Source of the DNA: Butyriboletus loyo
Taxonomy: Eukaryota > Basidiomycota > Agaricomycetes > Boletales > Boletaceae
Direction: 5' to 3'
NCBI GenBank assembly: GCA_038093515.1
Contig: JBBPSI010000029.1
Coordinates: 1 to 64,000, forward strand
DNA length: 64,000 bases
Shown here: positions 24,210 through 46,886 of the stretch, piece after piece
How the letters are laid out: each line of letters opens with the position of its first letter
How positions within the stretch are numbered: position 1 is the first letter of the stretch
Notes under the pieces: generated by a model
What the model was told of the DNA's origin: nothing
The model's input: only the letters and a program-made list of their open reading frames with translations
The model's database searches: none
Position numbers and translations under genes: made by a program

Positions 24210-26160
24210 CTAAGTGAACGCAATGTCGTCCGCCCAGCCAAAATTCGGACTCAACCGATCCCCCAAGTCGTCGTCCATCGCACCCCACGACGCTTCTTCC
24301 TTGCCTTTGACAGCCTATGCATGACGGATCAGTCTTGCTCAACCACGCATGGAGGAACGATAAACGAAGAATGAGGAATGATGCAAAACGCCATCCTCCC
24401 GCCAGTGGAAGACCGTGTGGAAGTAACATATGCGTACCTTGATCAAATATTCCTTGCTCCTCGCCGTCTCCCTCTCCAGGCTAGCCAATAGCGCGGCTTG
24501 TTCCTGGGCGTGTGCAAGGACTCTATCCACGTCTGCCTTCTTGAACGTGACAGGTGGATCGAAGAAAGAGACCGTCCCGTCCGCGGATAGGCGCGCGGAT
24601 ATCTCCGAGGATGCAATCTGTGCACGCACATTTTTGCTTGTGAACACGGCCACCGTACGTGTTTGAACTCGAGAACGCTCACCATATCAAGAATTAAAGC
24701 TCGAACTTCGCCCACGCTCTCAATTCCGACGGCATGCGCAATGTCAGACAGGTGGAGCGTGAGGTACGTCGCCGTCAACTTCTTTATCGACCATCGCGGC
24801 GCGCGTTCCAGTGCCTGAAGCACCAAACCCCGCGTCTTCTCCTATTTCAGGCTGAATCAGTATCCAATGCCAACGAAACCATCGGCATGTATACGGACAG
24901 TCGCGAAAACCTGTTCCCCCTCCACGATCGAACGCAGCTGAGCCCTGTGATCCGGATACGCGTTCACGAACGCTAAATACGGCGTGCCCTTGAGAAGCCG
25001 AGGTAACACTGGGTGAATGTATTTTGGCGGTGGCGTCGTCTGTCGCACAACATCAGCCAGGGCTCGTATCTGCTAAAAGTATAATCTACCTTGCCCTCGT
25101 GGATCAGCTGTACGAGAATCAGCTTCTTGAGCGCTTCCATCTGAATGGCCGCAGCAGCCGAGCCTGGACTACATGCACATATCTCAAAGAACTCCTGCGC
25201 TTCAGCCCAGCGTTTGAGCCCAGCGTACACCATGCCCCCCGCGTAATGATACACCAAGTTGTCGTTGTACTGCAAGTCCGAAATTGAAGTGTCTATCGTC
25301 GTGATTGGGTGCGCGAGAACGGGAAGAGCCGCAGTAAAATGCCGGGTCGACACGCATGTCTGTTCGAGTCTCGTTTGAGACGAGAGTTCAAAACAGGCAA
25401 ACGATGGTGCTTACCTTGAGGAAAATAGAATGAATGGTGGTCAGATGAGAGAGAGACGGTGCATATCTAGCCAGCAGATCAAACAGGGGTTGAATAGCGA
25501 GCGTAGGCTGTTCATTTCCAAATCAGACCGTGTGTTTCCATTCCGAGTCAAACATGGCTTACGTTCCCCGCTGCTTCCGCGAGTAAAGGTATTCCACTTG
25601 CAAGGTGCGTGACTGAAACAAAGTAAAGCCATGACACGACCACAAGAAAGCAACTATCTTCACCTCTTTCAGGAGCATATCGTGCTTGCTCCGGCGCGAA
25701 TGTTCGGCAAAACTCGGCCACATACTCCAAGGGGAGATTCAGAGCTCCCGTCGTATGCAACCGCGCAACTCTGCCATGCACCCATTTACCGAGTCATGAA
25801 ACGAAAAAGGGTCGGCGCGACGAACACGACTCACAGCATATGCAATATACCCAGCGTGTTTGCTTGGATGTCCAACACGCTCAACGGGTCCTGTCCGTCT
25901 GGCAACAAACTCGCAAGAATCACGTCCCGCACCTCCTTGGGTGCAAACGCTTTCAGTTGTTGGTTCAATTGCGATGGAGAGCCCGCGGTCGTGATGGCCG
26001 TGATGACGTTGACGAGCGAGATATTGTTTTCGGTTACAGTAGGTGGGGTTAGCACTGGCGTTTGCGTTTGCGTTTGCACAGGAGACGATTGTTGTTGCAC
26101 ATTGGGTTCAGGTTGCGGAGCGGGCTGTTGTGGCGGCGTTGGAAGATTCGGTTGACTCAT
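24210..26160 (-). CDS. csn3: COP9 signalosome subunit 3 (PCI domain)
   Basis: A subunit of the COP9 signalosome, which removes NEDD8 from cullin-RING ligases; nuclear and cytosolic. Several GT-AG introns (about eight) leave roughly 450-480 residues. A Pro/Gln-rich N-terminus (MSQPNLPTPPQQP) precedes helical repeats. The CSN3 core block is recognisable (YHYAGGMVYAGLKRW, then an Ala-rich helix and MEALKKLILVQLI). A winged-helix region (LTATYLTLHLSDIA, then DGTVSFFDPP) follows, then a helical tail (KKADVDRVLAHAQEQ). The end, GWADDIAFT, has TAG at 24210-24212; this Asp-rich tail is typical of CSN3. The start at 26160 is the only ATG at the head of this frame. Confidence 0.88.
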
Positions 26161-27966
26161 GACGCTGGATTGTTAAAGAGGTTGGATCGCGGGTGAGGAG
26201 TCAGGACTGGTCGGTGGCGCCCGACTTTGGGAATGGCTGCGAGCGTGATCAACGCTGTCGATGTGGTTCTTGTCTCGAAAGATACGGTATGGAAACGGAT
26301 ATGACAACTCACAGTCGCGAAGAGTAGATCGCGAGGAGTGTGTGATGTTCCTGGGGTGCCACTGGCAGTGCGCGATCAGATACGAAAAGTCGTGCGCAAG
26401 AGTGCGTTAAGCTTCCGATTTCCACCAGACCTTGGACAGACGAGGTTGAGAGAGGGCGGAACCACGCTCGATATGCAGAGTACCAAGAGATCAAAGGAAA
26501 GGTACACGGACTACTAGGGGAACACAATTAATAGGATTACATAAGAGTCACCTATCTACACAATGCAAGTGACGTGTTATTTCGGTAATCAATCCGTCGA
26601 CTTTGTCAGTGACAGGACGTCGGGAAGAACGCACGCAACGAACCCGCTTACCACCATATCTGACCGCCACCTCGTTCACTGGCAGCCAACGGATCAGAGC
26701 ATCCAAAGGTTAGCTACAAGACAACCGGGGGCTCAGTCCGAGCACCAGAGAAACATTACCGAGAACCGTTCTCCGACTGAAAACAAAACGCACTCCCCGC
26801 CGCTCCTCCACGCGTTTCTATCAGTGCAATTCCCGTACGGTCTGACGATTTTGGAAACTTTTCCGTGTTTTGACCAAACTTTTGGACCGTGCACGCGTCG
26901 TGTACCTTAAAGACGAAAAATCAAAATCGGCTGTGGCTGTGGACCCAACACCGCTGGCCCGCCCAGTGGGCATCTCAAAAGCACGACACGCAAAACTGGC
27001 GTTGCGAACGTTGAACGAAATTGAATGCAAGAGTGGGGACCCGGATATCAACTATGTCGAAATACGAGTCACGGACGTGCGAACCGTCAGTGCACACGCT
27101 TGATGCAATGTCCCACCAAAAGAAATGCAAGATCTGTGAGCAACGCACTTTGATCCATCATGCCACCCGGTACGTGTGACGTTCCATTGGCCCGAGCGAG
27201 TTGAGCCAGTCTCCGACCTTCCGGAATTCTTGCTCTTACCGAGCTTGGTCGATACTGACGCTCTCCACGCGGGATGTTGTAGACGACTGGCGAGATCTTC
27301 GAGATGGCTATGATGAGGACGCATCTTGAAGATCAAGCGGGGTTGCGAAATTTGATAATGATCATGTGAGTGTTGCGTTCCAAGTGAATGGTTAGTTCGA
27401 CAGAGGAACAGGACCTACTGCATCGAAGGTGTACGTGAGTCGTGAGCCATGATACGACGGTTGGGGAACACGCGGGACAGCTTGGACACTCCGGCGCCGA
27501 TGACGGGGGCCCTTTGGATGTGCCAGTTGAACTGGTGCTCGTCCGTCTCGGCTGCTTCCCGAGACGATGATGCGGAGAGCGGTCGTTGGACGCCCCTCGA
27601 GGCAAGACCCCAACGATCGGTCACATGGATCTTGGACTCGGATGATATTGACTGACACGCCAACTTGAAGTAGTCATCTCTTTACGTCCACGAAGACTGG
27701 ATAGATAAGAGACGACACATGGCGGTGTTATTTCCGTTGCATCTAGGCAAGCCTCCTGAAGGGAAATGAAGGCGAGACTGCAGAACCGAACTTGAACGAA
27801 ACATGCGACAATGTTTGTAGAATTACATACAAACGGGCCTGTAGCACAATTTAATAGTCTACAATTGCTTTCTTTCTTTTCCAGTCTAGGTGATTGATAA
27901 ACCACTGATACGAAACAATAGTCGAGACTTCCACGCTGTGATATAGCTTCATCTATCTGAACACGT
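26161..27966. other. Intergenic upstream of csn3, downstream of glucose-6-phosphate isomerase
   Basis: About 1.8 kb. A plus-strand frame ending at 27103 and a minus-strand frame around 27415-27663 look mildly coding in composition, but I see no domain, start context or exon partners. Neither is annotated as a gene. Confidence 0.4.
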
Positions 27967-29836
<1,870 letters not shown>

Positions 29837-31727
29837 AATGTCCTATGGGGGTGAAGGTCAGGAGCTATACGTCGGGTGTTGCCCACTTTATACGTTCGGT
29901 CCCGGCCATCCATCGTGGGAATGGGAGTTTGTCCCTATCAAATTGCTCCCAGACTGCACAGGACGAGAGAAAACCCGTCCAGTTTTTGTATCGTTTCGTG
30001 GTGGAGTTGGCACGGACGTGTGTGCGAGCTTACACACTTGGCAACCCGTTCCTTCCACTCTGCTTGTGCGGCAACGTTCCGGCCAAGTAACCAGTGGCCC
30101 TCCACACGACTGGTCCGAACCGCAAAAAATAGCATGGTAACACTTGCCAGCAGGGACTGTGAAACGGGCAGCACCGATAGAAAAACAACTCACAAACGGT
30201 GCTGACTTCGATAGCAACACTTGAAGTCGTATGACATCACGTTGACACCATCAAGGAGAAGGTTCAACAGTGGTACTAGCAAATGACTCGACGACGAGCA
30301 TCATCATCATCATCAAGACACATCGACGAGATACTGTGTAGCGCGAAGCACCAAGTGGGTTGGATTCCACGTTTCGTGAAGAGAGAACAACCACTGACTC
30401 TGAGCTTGCCTTGAATCAGAAAAGTTGATTATGGCCTCACTTGAAGCACCCAGCATAATACGGTGTGGTTGGAGGCCCATCACTCAGTCACTGGGTGAGG
30501 TCGGCGTGTTACAACTTTTCAGTGCAAATAATGCGGAGGCTAGGTACTAAACGGACGCCAACTGAATCGGGAAATATTCAATCCTGCAGTCATCGAATGC
30601 CGCCCATGCGGAAGGTGAGCTCACCACCACGCGCGCACAGCATTGCTGGCCACCTAATAGAACACGTACTGTACTTATGAACATGTCGTACAAGTCTCGC
30701 CCGGTGTCACGGCGACTCGGATCAGATTCTTCATCCGCAGAGCGAACCAGGTTAGCCGAGGAACTGGTCCTCCATCTGATTGGCATGTGAGACCCTGAAT
30801 TTTTCTCCTTTGCTGGCCCAATCATAACTCTCAAATAACCTGCGGTAGAGCAGCCGAGCGGTAACGTTACTATGTGCCTCTACAGCTCAGTTTCAAATCA
30901 AAGTTGGAACGGTTAGTCGACGGAACCACCGTATCTGAGGCGGTCAATGTCACGTCATTGATATGACCCCGACCCGGTGGTCGGGCACCCATGGTCGTCA
31001 CCAGACGCGGCCGAATCCACTCGCTGACAGTGAATCCAAATCATTGCCGAGGACCGTGCAGCATCAGCGGCGGGTAAGTACCCTTGGGTACTACCAGTTG
31101 GTCAACTTGAAGATCAGTAAAACAGCTGAGCAACCATCCGACCTTATCTGTCACGTCAGGAAGAGGGGAGAGCGACATAAAGGCGGGCCGTACTATATCT
31201 TTAACGGTCCAATTTGCCAGACGAGTCGTGTCACAGTGACTGGATGTGGTTCCCGATGCGACCGGTCGGCAATGTAGCCGTTGGTTCTGCCCACCAACTG
31301 TTCAATTCACCGACGGCAGGCGGCCTTCAAATGCAATGCTCAAGTTGTTCGTGAGGCCGCCATCTTCTCTACCTTTTCAGATTGGCTGCAGGAGCAGCCG
31401 GTCCACTACTTGCAATGCAACGTTGAGGAACAGTCGGATCTTCATGCTGTGCATACTCTTATTTGGTTAGTACGCCATGAATGTGTCACATTTGGTTTAA
31501 ACAATATCTGGCCATTACAGCATTTCACCTCAGCCGAAGGACTGGACCCACCGAACATTATCGCTTGACTACTTTACTACAGGCCATTTGGGAGTTGCTG
31601 ATTGGACGATGTGGCAGGCAAAAAAGGAAACCTCAGAAATCTTACTAACCAAATTTGGGATAGGAGGCTCGGGTAGCTTTCACAGAATGGACCCCGGGTT
31701 CGGCTATGTTTGCAGGCCATCACGCTG
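29837..31727. other. Intergenic before hydrophobin 2
   Basis: About 1.9 kb with a CAT microsatellite at 30299-30315 and the second tRNA-like repeat at 30790-30905. A plus frame at 31281-31568 has a coding-like feel but no recognisable domain. Nothing else is supported. Confidence 0.45.
30790..30905 (+). repeat. tRNA-like (SINE-type) repeat, copy 2
   Basis: A relative of the element at 5465-5590. The shared stretch CCAATCA.AACTCTCAAAT is followed by an A-box-like CAGCCGAGCGG at 30851-30861 and a weak B-box-like GTTTCAAATCA at 30890-30900. The copies differ most after the A box. It does not fold into an evident full tRNA. Confidence 0.4.
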
Positions 31728-31832
31728 CGTTCCAGACCAGCAGAAACATTTGACAACAAGAAAAAAAAAAGGTGATCACGCAGACGTTGATGGCCCTGCA
31801 GGGACTAGCGAAAACCTATAAAGACAGCCCGG
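31728..31832 (+). promoter_or_regulatory. Hydrophobin 2 core promoter block
   Basis: A copy of the block at 29-110: CGTTCCAGACCAGCA at 31728-31742, the palindrome CCCTGCAGGG at 31794-31803 and TATAAA at 31817-31822, 103 nt before the ATG at 31925. The DNA between the first two elements is not conserved, which picks out the elements themselves. Confidence 0.6.
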
Positions 31833-31924
31833 TCGCTCTCATTTTCTACATCACAGTTTCTGCACTCAGCTAAACTCCACACTCTTTCAAACACATCCCT
31901 ACCAGCTCCCTTTCTACCATCACA

Positions 31925-32385
31925 ATGTTCGCTCGTGTCTTTGCCATTGCCTCCCTCGTTGCTCTCGTGGTTGCCAGCCCCGCTCCCCTCGCTGTGCGCG
32001 ACCAGTGCAACTCTGGTTCTATCAACTGCTGCAACATGCAGCAGGTGCGTTTGTTGACGGCCACCACGTCTGTGTAGTCTAACGTTGGTTTATTTCTAGG
32101 CCAGCGAGGTTAGCAGCGTTCTCAACTCCCTTGGCTTGCTCGACTCCCTTGGCTTGGGTGCCGTTCTCGCCAGTGCTACCGGTCAAGTTGGCCTCGGATG
32201 CAGCCCCCTCACCCTGATTGGGACTGGGGGTGGTGGGCAATGCACGCAACAGACAGCTTGTTGCGACAACAACACATTCGTCAGTTTTTTTTTTCTTCCT
32301 TTCCTTTTAGGATGGCAGCGCTAACTGATAGCAACAGAACGGCCTCGTCAACGTTGCCTGCGTGCCCATCAACCTCAATGTTTAA
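31925..32385 (+). CDS. Class I hydrophobin (copy 2)
   Basis: Three exons (31925-32044, 32100-32279, 32338-32385) encode 115 residues. The signal peptide [17 protein letters not shown] is followed by a short [10 protein letters not shown] segment that copy 1 lacks; it may be a propeptide. The eight cysteines follow C-X6-CC-X37-C-X13-C-X5-CC-X12-C. Intron positions and phases match copy 1, and sequence is very similar around the last four cysteines ([10 protein letters not shown]). The gene lies upstream of the BVMO C/D pair as copy 1 lies upstream of the A/B pair, so it marks the duplicated segment. Confidence 0.93.
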
Positions 32386-33133
32386 GTCTCAGGCTGAGCA
32401 TCGAAAGGCTGGGAGTTTCCCGTCGCTTTGCTCGATTAAAAGTCCATTTGTTGCGGCTATATACCTGTCTCGTCGCTTTTCTGATCGGAGCGATTCCAAT
32501 ACACTCTTTCATTCTATTTTTGAGTGACCGTGAGGATGCCTACGTCATCGTTTACGAGTGTGATGCGCTGCAGATTTTCCTCTAAGTCGTGATCTACGGT
32601 GATCTCTCGCTTGCAAGGCCACCTACTAGTAGGTTTGAGAATTTACTTTGGGAGTTGATTTAATAATTTGATTTGATTGTTCAGGGCGCCCATATCGTAT
32701 TCATGTACCGGATGAATATAAGTTTTGGAATTTGATTCATTTCGTCAGGCAAAGAATTCTCCATGATGCAGAAGTGCTGATATGTATCTACAACGGTCAC
32801 TTCTTCGAGAACAGCACGAAAAAGACTGCTCATCGCTCGACCGCGGCGCGTGTCAATCGTAACAGGCTAAAGGAGAGGATGAAATCGAACTTGTAAACGG
32901 CAATTTCACTGTCCACACGAGTGTCAAGTTACATGTTCCGCTGCCATGTCCTATGAAAGGCAGACCTAACATTGATCGACTCGCATGTCGAACGGAGGGA
33001 CGATGTACAAGTAGATTAGATCGTGTATTTCATCTGTTCGGTATCCTGGTCTCTGGCGGTAGTGATATCATCCGGTGGGTGCGTAATATGGAGGCTCTAG
33101 GTGTACGATACCCGTTCCGGTGTTCACCAGACT
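32386..33133. other. Intergenic after hydrophobin 2
   Basis: About 750 bp holding the 3' untranslated region of hydrophobin 2. No supported feature was found. Confidence 0.5.
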
Positions 33134-33430
33134 TTATCCCTTGGCAAAGCCTCCTTCTCGACGGTCATCAAAAACCTGCTGTGGCACGTCCGTCAAAAAG
33201 ATGTTCCATGTGCTGATATCACGGCATGGGCTTTTCACCACCTCAGCTGAGGTATGTGAATGAGCTTCCTGCATGTGAGTAGCGTCCATGATTGTATCAT
33301 TCGGGGTCAACGCACCTTTCATGACGCCTTGCATGGCCGTGACAACCTCACGCTGAGTGGCAGGTTGTTTGTTTCCTGCAGTGGCGGGGTCTAACTGAAC
33401 GATGTTCTCGTTCTGGTGGGTAGTAGTCAT
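33134..33430 (-). CDS. Small spliced protein of unknown function (75 aa)
   Basis: Two exons (33430-33316 and 33246-33134) joined across a 69-nt GT-AG intron sum to 228 nt, giving 75 residues starting MTTTHQNENIVQLDP and ending REGGFAKG. The intron is itself a multiple of three without a stop, so the unspliced frame would also code. No signal peptide, membrane segment or known motif is visible. It sits downstream of BVMO C on the same strand. The frame also opens further upstream to 33502. I do not recognise it, and it could be a chance frame. Confidence 0.35.
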   Translation of the reverse strand: MTTTHQNENIVQLDPATAGNKQPATQREVVTAMQGVMKGALTPNDTIMDATHMQEAHSHTSAEVVKSPCRDISTWNIFLTDVPQQVFDDRREGGFAKG

Positions 33431-33784
33431 GTACAAGTTGACGCGAAGGGGTGTTGCACGAACAAATGGATCTGAAGTCGAGATCAAAGGCAGCCCGCCC
33501 ATTTATCCCCTACGATTGTGGAGCGCGGATTCATTGTTTCGTCAACCTTTGACGCAGTTCCATTGTTCTTCTACGCTTAGGAGGTCGATTGAAAGCAGAA
33601 TGAAAAGGGTAGGGAGCGGTGAGGCGAGGCGAGGATCGTACGGTGCACAGATGACGTTTCGATGTCCAAGCACTGCACGGCGGGTTACTGGAAAGACCAT
33701 CGCAGTTCAAAAGGTGACGATTGGACCACGACCCCTTGGCAACAAACATATGCAAACAAAAAGTACGTAATCTAAAGTGGGAGG

Positions 33785-41820
<8,036 letters not shown>

Positions 41821-43248
41821 ATGTTGATGAATCAGGTTCTCGACTCGTCCAACTCCTTGCGCGACCCAGACGACAGCTCGCGCCCAGTCAAACGTTCTGC
41901 CTCTGTCGCATCTCTCCCAACCCCTCCACGTACCCGCCACAGACGTTCACGATCTCGCGCGCGCTCTTCTTTGTCTCACCATGATTCCGTCGGTAGTGGC
42001 AGTGCCTCGGAGCTGGACGACGACTTGCGTAGTGGTTACATCGGACATATCAAACGAATCAAAACGAATCGCAACAACAAGGGCGCAAGCGACCACGAGG
42101 AACACTTTGAAGACGAGAATCCAAATCGTAAAAAGCGTCGCACGCATGGTGTCCTTCCCGGTCACGATGAGGAGGAGGAGGATGAAAACGTGTTTTGGAC
42201 TGGTCGGAGTGGTCCGTCGTGTGAGGATAAGCAGGAGAAGAAGGTGACACAGGCGGACAAGACAGAGGAGAGCTCTCCGTCGCCTGCGGTGCTCCGCTAT
42301 CGCGTGAAGGCCCCCGTATCGCCACCACCGTCGAGAAGGCTGCCGTCGATTCAACCTGCACGCGCCGCTTCCGTGGAACGCGATGGTTCTTCATTAGATT
42401 CCGTTGTTCCCGTTACTCCGCCGCGCAAACTGTTGCTTCGTGCCCCATCGCCGTCCGCCGCCGACACGTTCCAGACTCCCACGAAATCCAAGGCCACTAA
42501 AATTTGGCCAAAACGTGATTCGCCAAACAACCCCTTCCTTGTCGATTTAGATGAAAAGGCCAAGCTATGCTCGGAATGGGACAGTAGCGATGACGAAGAA
42601 GGGGTCGTTGGTGAAGCCCTAGTACAGGAAGGAACGCCTACTCCTACATACGAGGAAAAGCCGACGATCACATATGTCTTGTGAGTACCACGCAAACATG
42701 GACCTGCGATGATTTTTCATTTATGATCTTGCAGCCGTGGGCAAAAGGCAACTTTCCACAACCCCCTGCATGCACTCGCTCCCGAGGTGATAGCCGCCTC
42801 CAAATTGCCCATCGATCACCCTGATTACGAAGCTGCCGAATCTTGTCCTCCAAGGAAACTGTTCTCTACTGGACAGCGAAAGTCGCGGGATCGGAGTCGC
42901 GAGAACGCTTCAACGGAGGGCGTCAAACGTGCGAAAGCCCAACGGTCGGAAGATGACCACGCCGAGGCCTCGGAAGGGGAACAAAGCGGCACTGGAACTG
43001 ACCCTCATGAGGGGCTTTCTCACTCAGACAGTGGTGAGACAGAGAGTGCCCCGTCCAAACCTGCCCGGGTGGTTTCTTCACGCGCGGTCGAGACTGAGGA
43101 GTTGCAAAGTGCTCGTGAGGGGCGCGAGCGCAGAGAGACGGCAACAAAAGCCCGCCTAGCCTCCAGAGATGGCCTCCGTGCTGGAGCTGTTCTTGCGGAA
43201 CGGGACGAACCTGCACGCAGGGCCATGGGACCTCTTCGGAGCACATAA
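41821..43248 (+). CDS. Disordered, phospho-site-rich nuclear-type protein, unknown
   Basis: Two exons (41821-42680 and 42735-43248) sum to 1374 nt, giving 457 residues. It is rich in Ser, Pro, Arg, Asp and Glu, with many SP/TP sites (for example PTPPRTRHRRSRSR) and basic clusters that look like nuclear signals (KKRR). The splice joins ITYVF to RGQKATFHNPLHALAPE, the most ordered-looking segment, with DHPDYE after it. The frame is open upstream to 41665, but that leader would be hydrophobic and is more likely CT-rich untranslated sequence. I do not recognise the family. A cell-cycle or chromatin role would be a guess. Confidence 0.8.
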
Positions 43249-44440
43249 ACTATGAAAACGTTGCGTACGCCCCGTTTTCGTTCCGTCGTCCATGGTTACG
43301 TTTTATTCATTCATTCATGTATATATGCGCGTTTCTTGTTTGTTTCAACCGTGCGATCGTTTTTGCGATACCTCGTTCTAGTCTTGCACACTTCTCGTTG
43401 ATGCTCGTTCTCGCTCGCCTTGCCTTGCCACTTTCCTTACTCCCTGCGATGCCCTCTACGCGCTGTTCCTCATGTGACACCATGCCCTACCCCATGCATC
43501 AACGTAGCCATCTAATCCATACGTTCCATATTTCCAGCTTTTTATAAGTGCACTTGCAAACGCAGGTTTATATACACGATACGGTAATTCAATTCACCAT
43601 CGCACTCGCTCCTTTTACTCGTTGGTAATCAAAAGCGAGCCCAGCGCTCTGCTCTGCATGTGTGTGTGCATGGCCAGGCGCAGTGGAGTTGTCCCCTCGG
43701 TCAGCAGGACGAGGGTGTTCGTAGAGGTCGAGCATCTATTCATGTGCCTTTCTTTCTTGCATAGTCCAGGCGATGATCATGAGCCAATGTCTCGTTCAGC
43801 TGTCGAGGTTTGAGCGCGACTTGTCGGCTACTGCGTAATTGGAATTTTGAACGACATGGCATCGACATGGCATCGAAACTGAACCCGAGAAACGTGCGTC
43901 GGATAAGTGTAAATGACAGATACGGCGATGGAACAGATCGGCGGCGGCCCGGATTCCTGAATTATCACGCACGCACGCGCTCGCTCGCTCTCTCCTGGTT
44001 TCAAAATTTCACCGGGCAACGACGATGCGGGTGGAGAGATAGAGGGACATGCAAGTACGTATATATAAAGACAAAAACAAAACAAAGACAAAAAGAAAAA
44101 CAAAAGGGACGCCTGCGCCGTTGAGCTGGAGCCTCGGAGAGTCGGGTCGCAATCGTGATCATAAGATAGACGAGGCAAAGACCAAAAAGGGAGCAACAGG
44201 GAGCAAAAAGCTGGAAGGGGAAGTTCAGCCTGAGATAAGCGTGGGTGCCAACTTTGACGTGATGAACGACGTAGGGATCGAATCGATCTGGACTCTGTCA
44301 TGCACGGGGGTAGACTATCCAGACGGGGCACGAGAACGGTTCGCACACACGCGCACACACACACGAAAGAAAGAAAGGGGGGGGAGGGGGAAGAAGAAGA
44401 ATTCGGTGTTGGGCGTGGAACTGTTCGTGAGCGGTGACGG
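43249..44440. other. Intergenic between convergent genes, with simple repeats
   Basis: Contains CA/CG dinucleotide tracts (43968-43990, 44342-44366) and purine runs (44050-44110, 44366-44400). Long frames here are low-complexity artefacts. This also includes the 3' region of the phosphate transporter. Confidence 0.55.
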
Positions 44441-46886
44441 TCATGCTCCTCTGCCCGCGCGCTTCTCCGCGAGCTCGGCAGCGAGTATAGCATCTGGGTC
44501 GCGTCCTGCCACCTCTGGGAGCAGCAGCGTGAAGCCTGTGAATACCACGACAAGTCCGTGCCGAGTATGGGTATGGGAGCACACGATAAGCAGGAGGAAT
44601 AAACGACAGGGGCGACGGGCTGCTCACCGGCTCCAAGGATACAGCACGCGAAGAAGACTGTGTATGAAGACGTGATGAGCACACCGAGCATCACAGCATA
44701 CGTGCGTACGTTCGGGGAGAGAGTGGTGGGAAGGACTTACTCCAAAGTACGGCAGGTATCCCAATGGAGACGGTGAGTGTGTTGAACACAAGCGCGGAGA
44801 TGATCGCGCCTGCCTTGCCGCACGCAGCCGACATACCATGTGCGAACGCACGATATTTTGTGGGGAAGACTTCGGCGGGGTAACACTGCCGTGCCGCGCT
44901 TCAGTATCGATCGGGTGGGACTCGGAAGGACTGGGGCCACTTACGTATGTTGTACTAGTCATCGTGCAAGCCGCTGTGAGTGGATACCGACGACGTAAGA
45001 TGGATCAGGTCGACTCACGCGTTAGCTCCAAAGTTGAAGAAGAACTGGGTGGGGCTGGAATCGGTGCATGTGGAGGATATGACATGCCTAGACGTACCTG
45101 CAGGAATGTGAAGCAGACGATGAACGACGCGTTGTTGAATGTGGTGAATTTGCCAGCCAAGATGCCCACTAACGACGGTGCAATTCGGTCGGATCAGGTC
45201 ATGTCAAGTGGGAAAGAAGAAACTCACAGAACAGCGCTGCCATGAGGAATCCTTGGATTTGGATAAATTTACGGCCGAGCCTCTCGGTAGTCAATACCGT
45301 GACATAGTAACCTAAACGTTGCGAATCAGAAACCGTGCCGACAAGCAGAGTCAAAATACCTACCAGGTACGAATCCAAGGGAAGTAATGATGAGATTTCC
45401 GGTGGAGATTTTGAACAGTTTTTGCCATGGTGTACCCGTCTTACCGGCATATCCGATCGCCTGAAGCACGACATTTTGGTTCAGGTTGATGCCATAGAAC
45501 CTACGATCAAGTAGTTCTTCGATTCGTTATCCTACTTCCACGGAAACGAAAACCTACGCGATGTCGAGCAGGAACCAACAAGTACACGTTCCAATCAGAA
45601 TTTTGGCATGACGCCATTCGGACATGTATTCCAAGAATTCTGAGTACACGTGAGCCGTCGATCCTGTGAGCAAGGAACACGAATACCCTTGAAATGAGCC
45701 TTTTTTGTGAGCGGATTGTCGTCCGCATCATCTTCCGACGTGTTGGATGCGATTTGTTTTTCTTTCAGGTCTTCGGTGTCACTATTCTTGCGTTGTGCCT
45801 CTTCATAACGTTTTGACTCGGGGAGTGTCAAACGTTGATACAGCGTGCCGAATGCGGGCACAAGCGAAAGACCGACGCAGATTCTCCACACTGAGAGATG
45901 GAGGATGAGCTCAAGACGGAGTCATAGCTGAAGTACCTACCTCCATCTACCTTGGATGTCTCACCCAAGTCATTCATAACATGCTTGTAACATGCCAGAA
46001 CGGTGATCACGACCAGGCTTCCGACCAAGCTCCCCCAACCCTGGTTGGCGAAGATGTACGCTAGAAGGGTGCCTCGCTTACGGATCGAGGCCCGATCACT
46101 GGTGACAGAAGCGGACATGGGGTAGTCCCCTCCAACTCCGACGCCAAGGAGGATGCGAAACATAGATAAGTAGATCAGAGACCCATTGGGGGAAAGGTCA
46201 TCTTCGGAAGAAATTCATTTTCGTGTTTCGATGGATACGGGGCACTTACTGGTTGGACACGAGATACAGAGGATGGTTGCCAGGATGATCAACATCAATT
46301 CTTTTCCATCTTGGGTGGGTCAGCTTTTCATTAAATTGGCAAAACGGTACGAGTGCTCACAGACTGCTTTGCGGCCGAGGGCATCCGCGAGATAACCTAG
46401 ATGTACATGTTCAAGGTACATGCGAAGGACACGTACGATCTGTGTGCCTACCGAAACCAAATTGACCAATGACACTGCCGATGTTCGCTGAGGCCTTCAA
46501 CAGACCTGAGAGGTTACTAGGAAGACTTGCTCCTCCATACAACCTGTATTGCAACATGGTTGAAACCGGCTAAATGAGAGGCAAAATAAGCGATTGCAAT
46601 GTAGGTGTGGGGTCATGCTTACGTTGATGATGAACAGGTCGTAAGCTGATTGAAGCTCAGTGAACAAATGCAGTCATGGAAAAGTGATAGACAAACCGTC
46701 GACGAAGAACCCGACCTGGACGAAAAAGATTATGAGAGGGTTTTTTTGCAAGGGGACGATACTCACGCCAGTGATGCTCAACAACTTGATCTCTGCAAGA
46801 GTTAGAAAGTACGGAGGCTTGTTGCCTGCATCTTGCTCGTAAACCTCGAGAGAGGATTTAGGCTCCTCGTTAGTGACATTGGCCAT
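44441..46886 (-). CDS. pho84: PHO84-type inorganic phosphate:H+ symporter (MFS)
   Basis: A twelve-helix plasma-membrane transporter for high-affinity phosphate uptake. Many short introns leave about 550 residues by my estimate. Diagnostic segments in order: [14 protein letters not shown] (helix 1, split by an intron), [29 protein letters not shown] (helix 4), a hydrophilic central loop with Glu/Asp/Lys-rich residues, [32 protein letters not shown] and the C-terminal [18 protein letters not shown]. The stop TGA is at 44441-44443. The start at 46886 ([12 protein letters not shown]) is preferred over an upstream in-frame Met at 46943. Expression is probably phosphate-responsive, as in related fungi, but I found no clear regulatory site. 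Confidence 0.92.

Noticed and set aside
43828..44694. A 288-codon minus-strand frame
   Set aside because: Arises from simple repeats and the 3' end of the phosphate transporter read in another frame.
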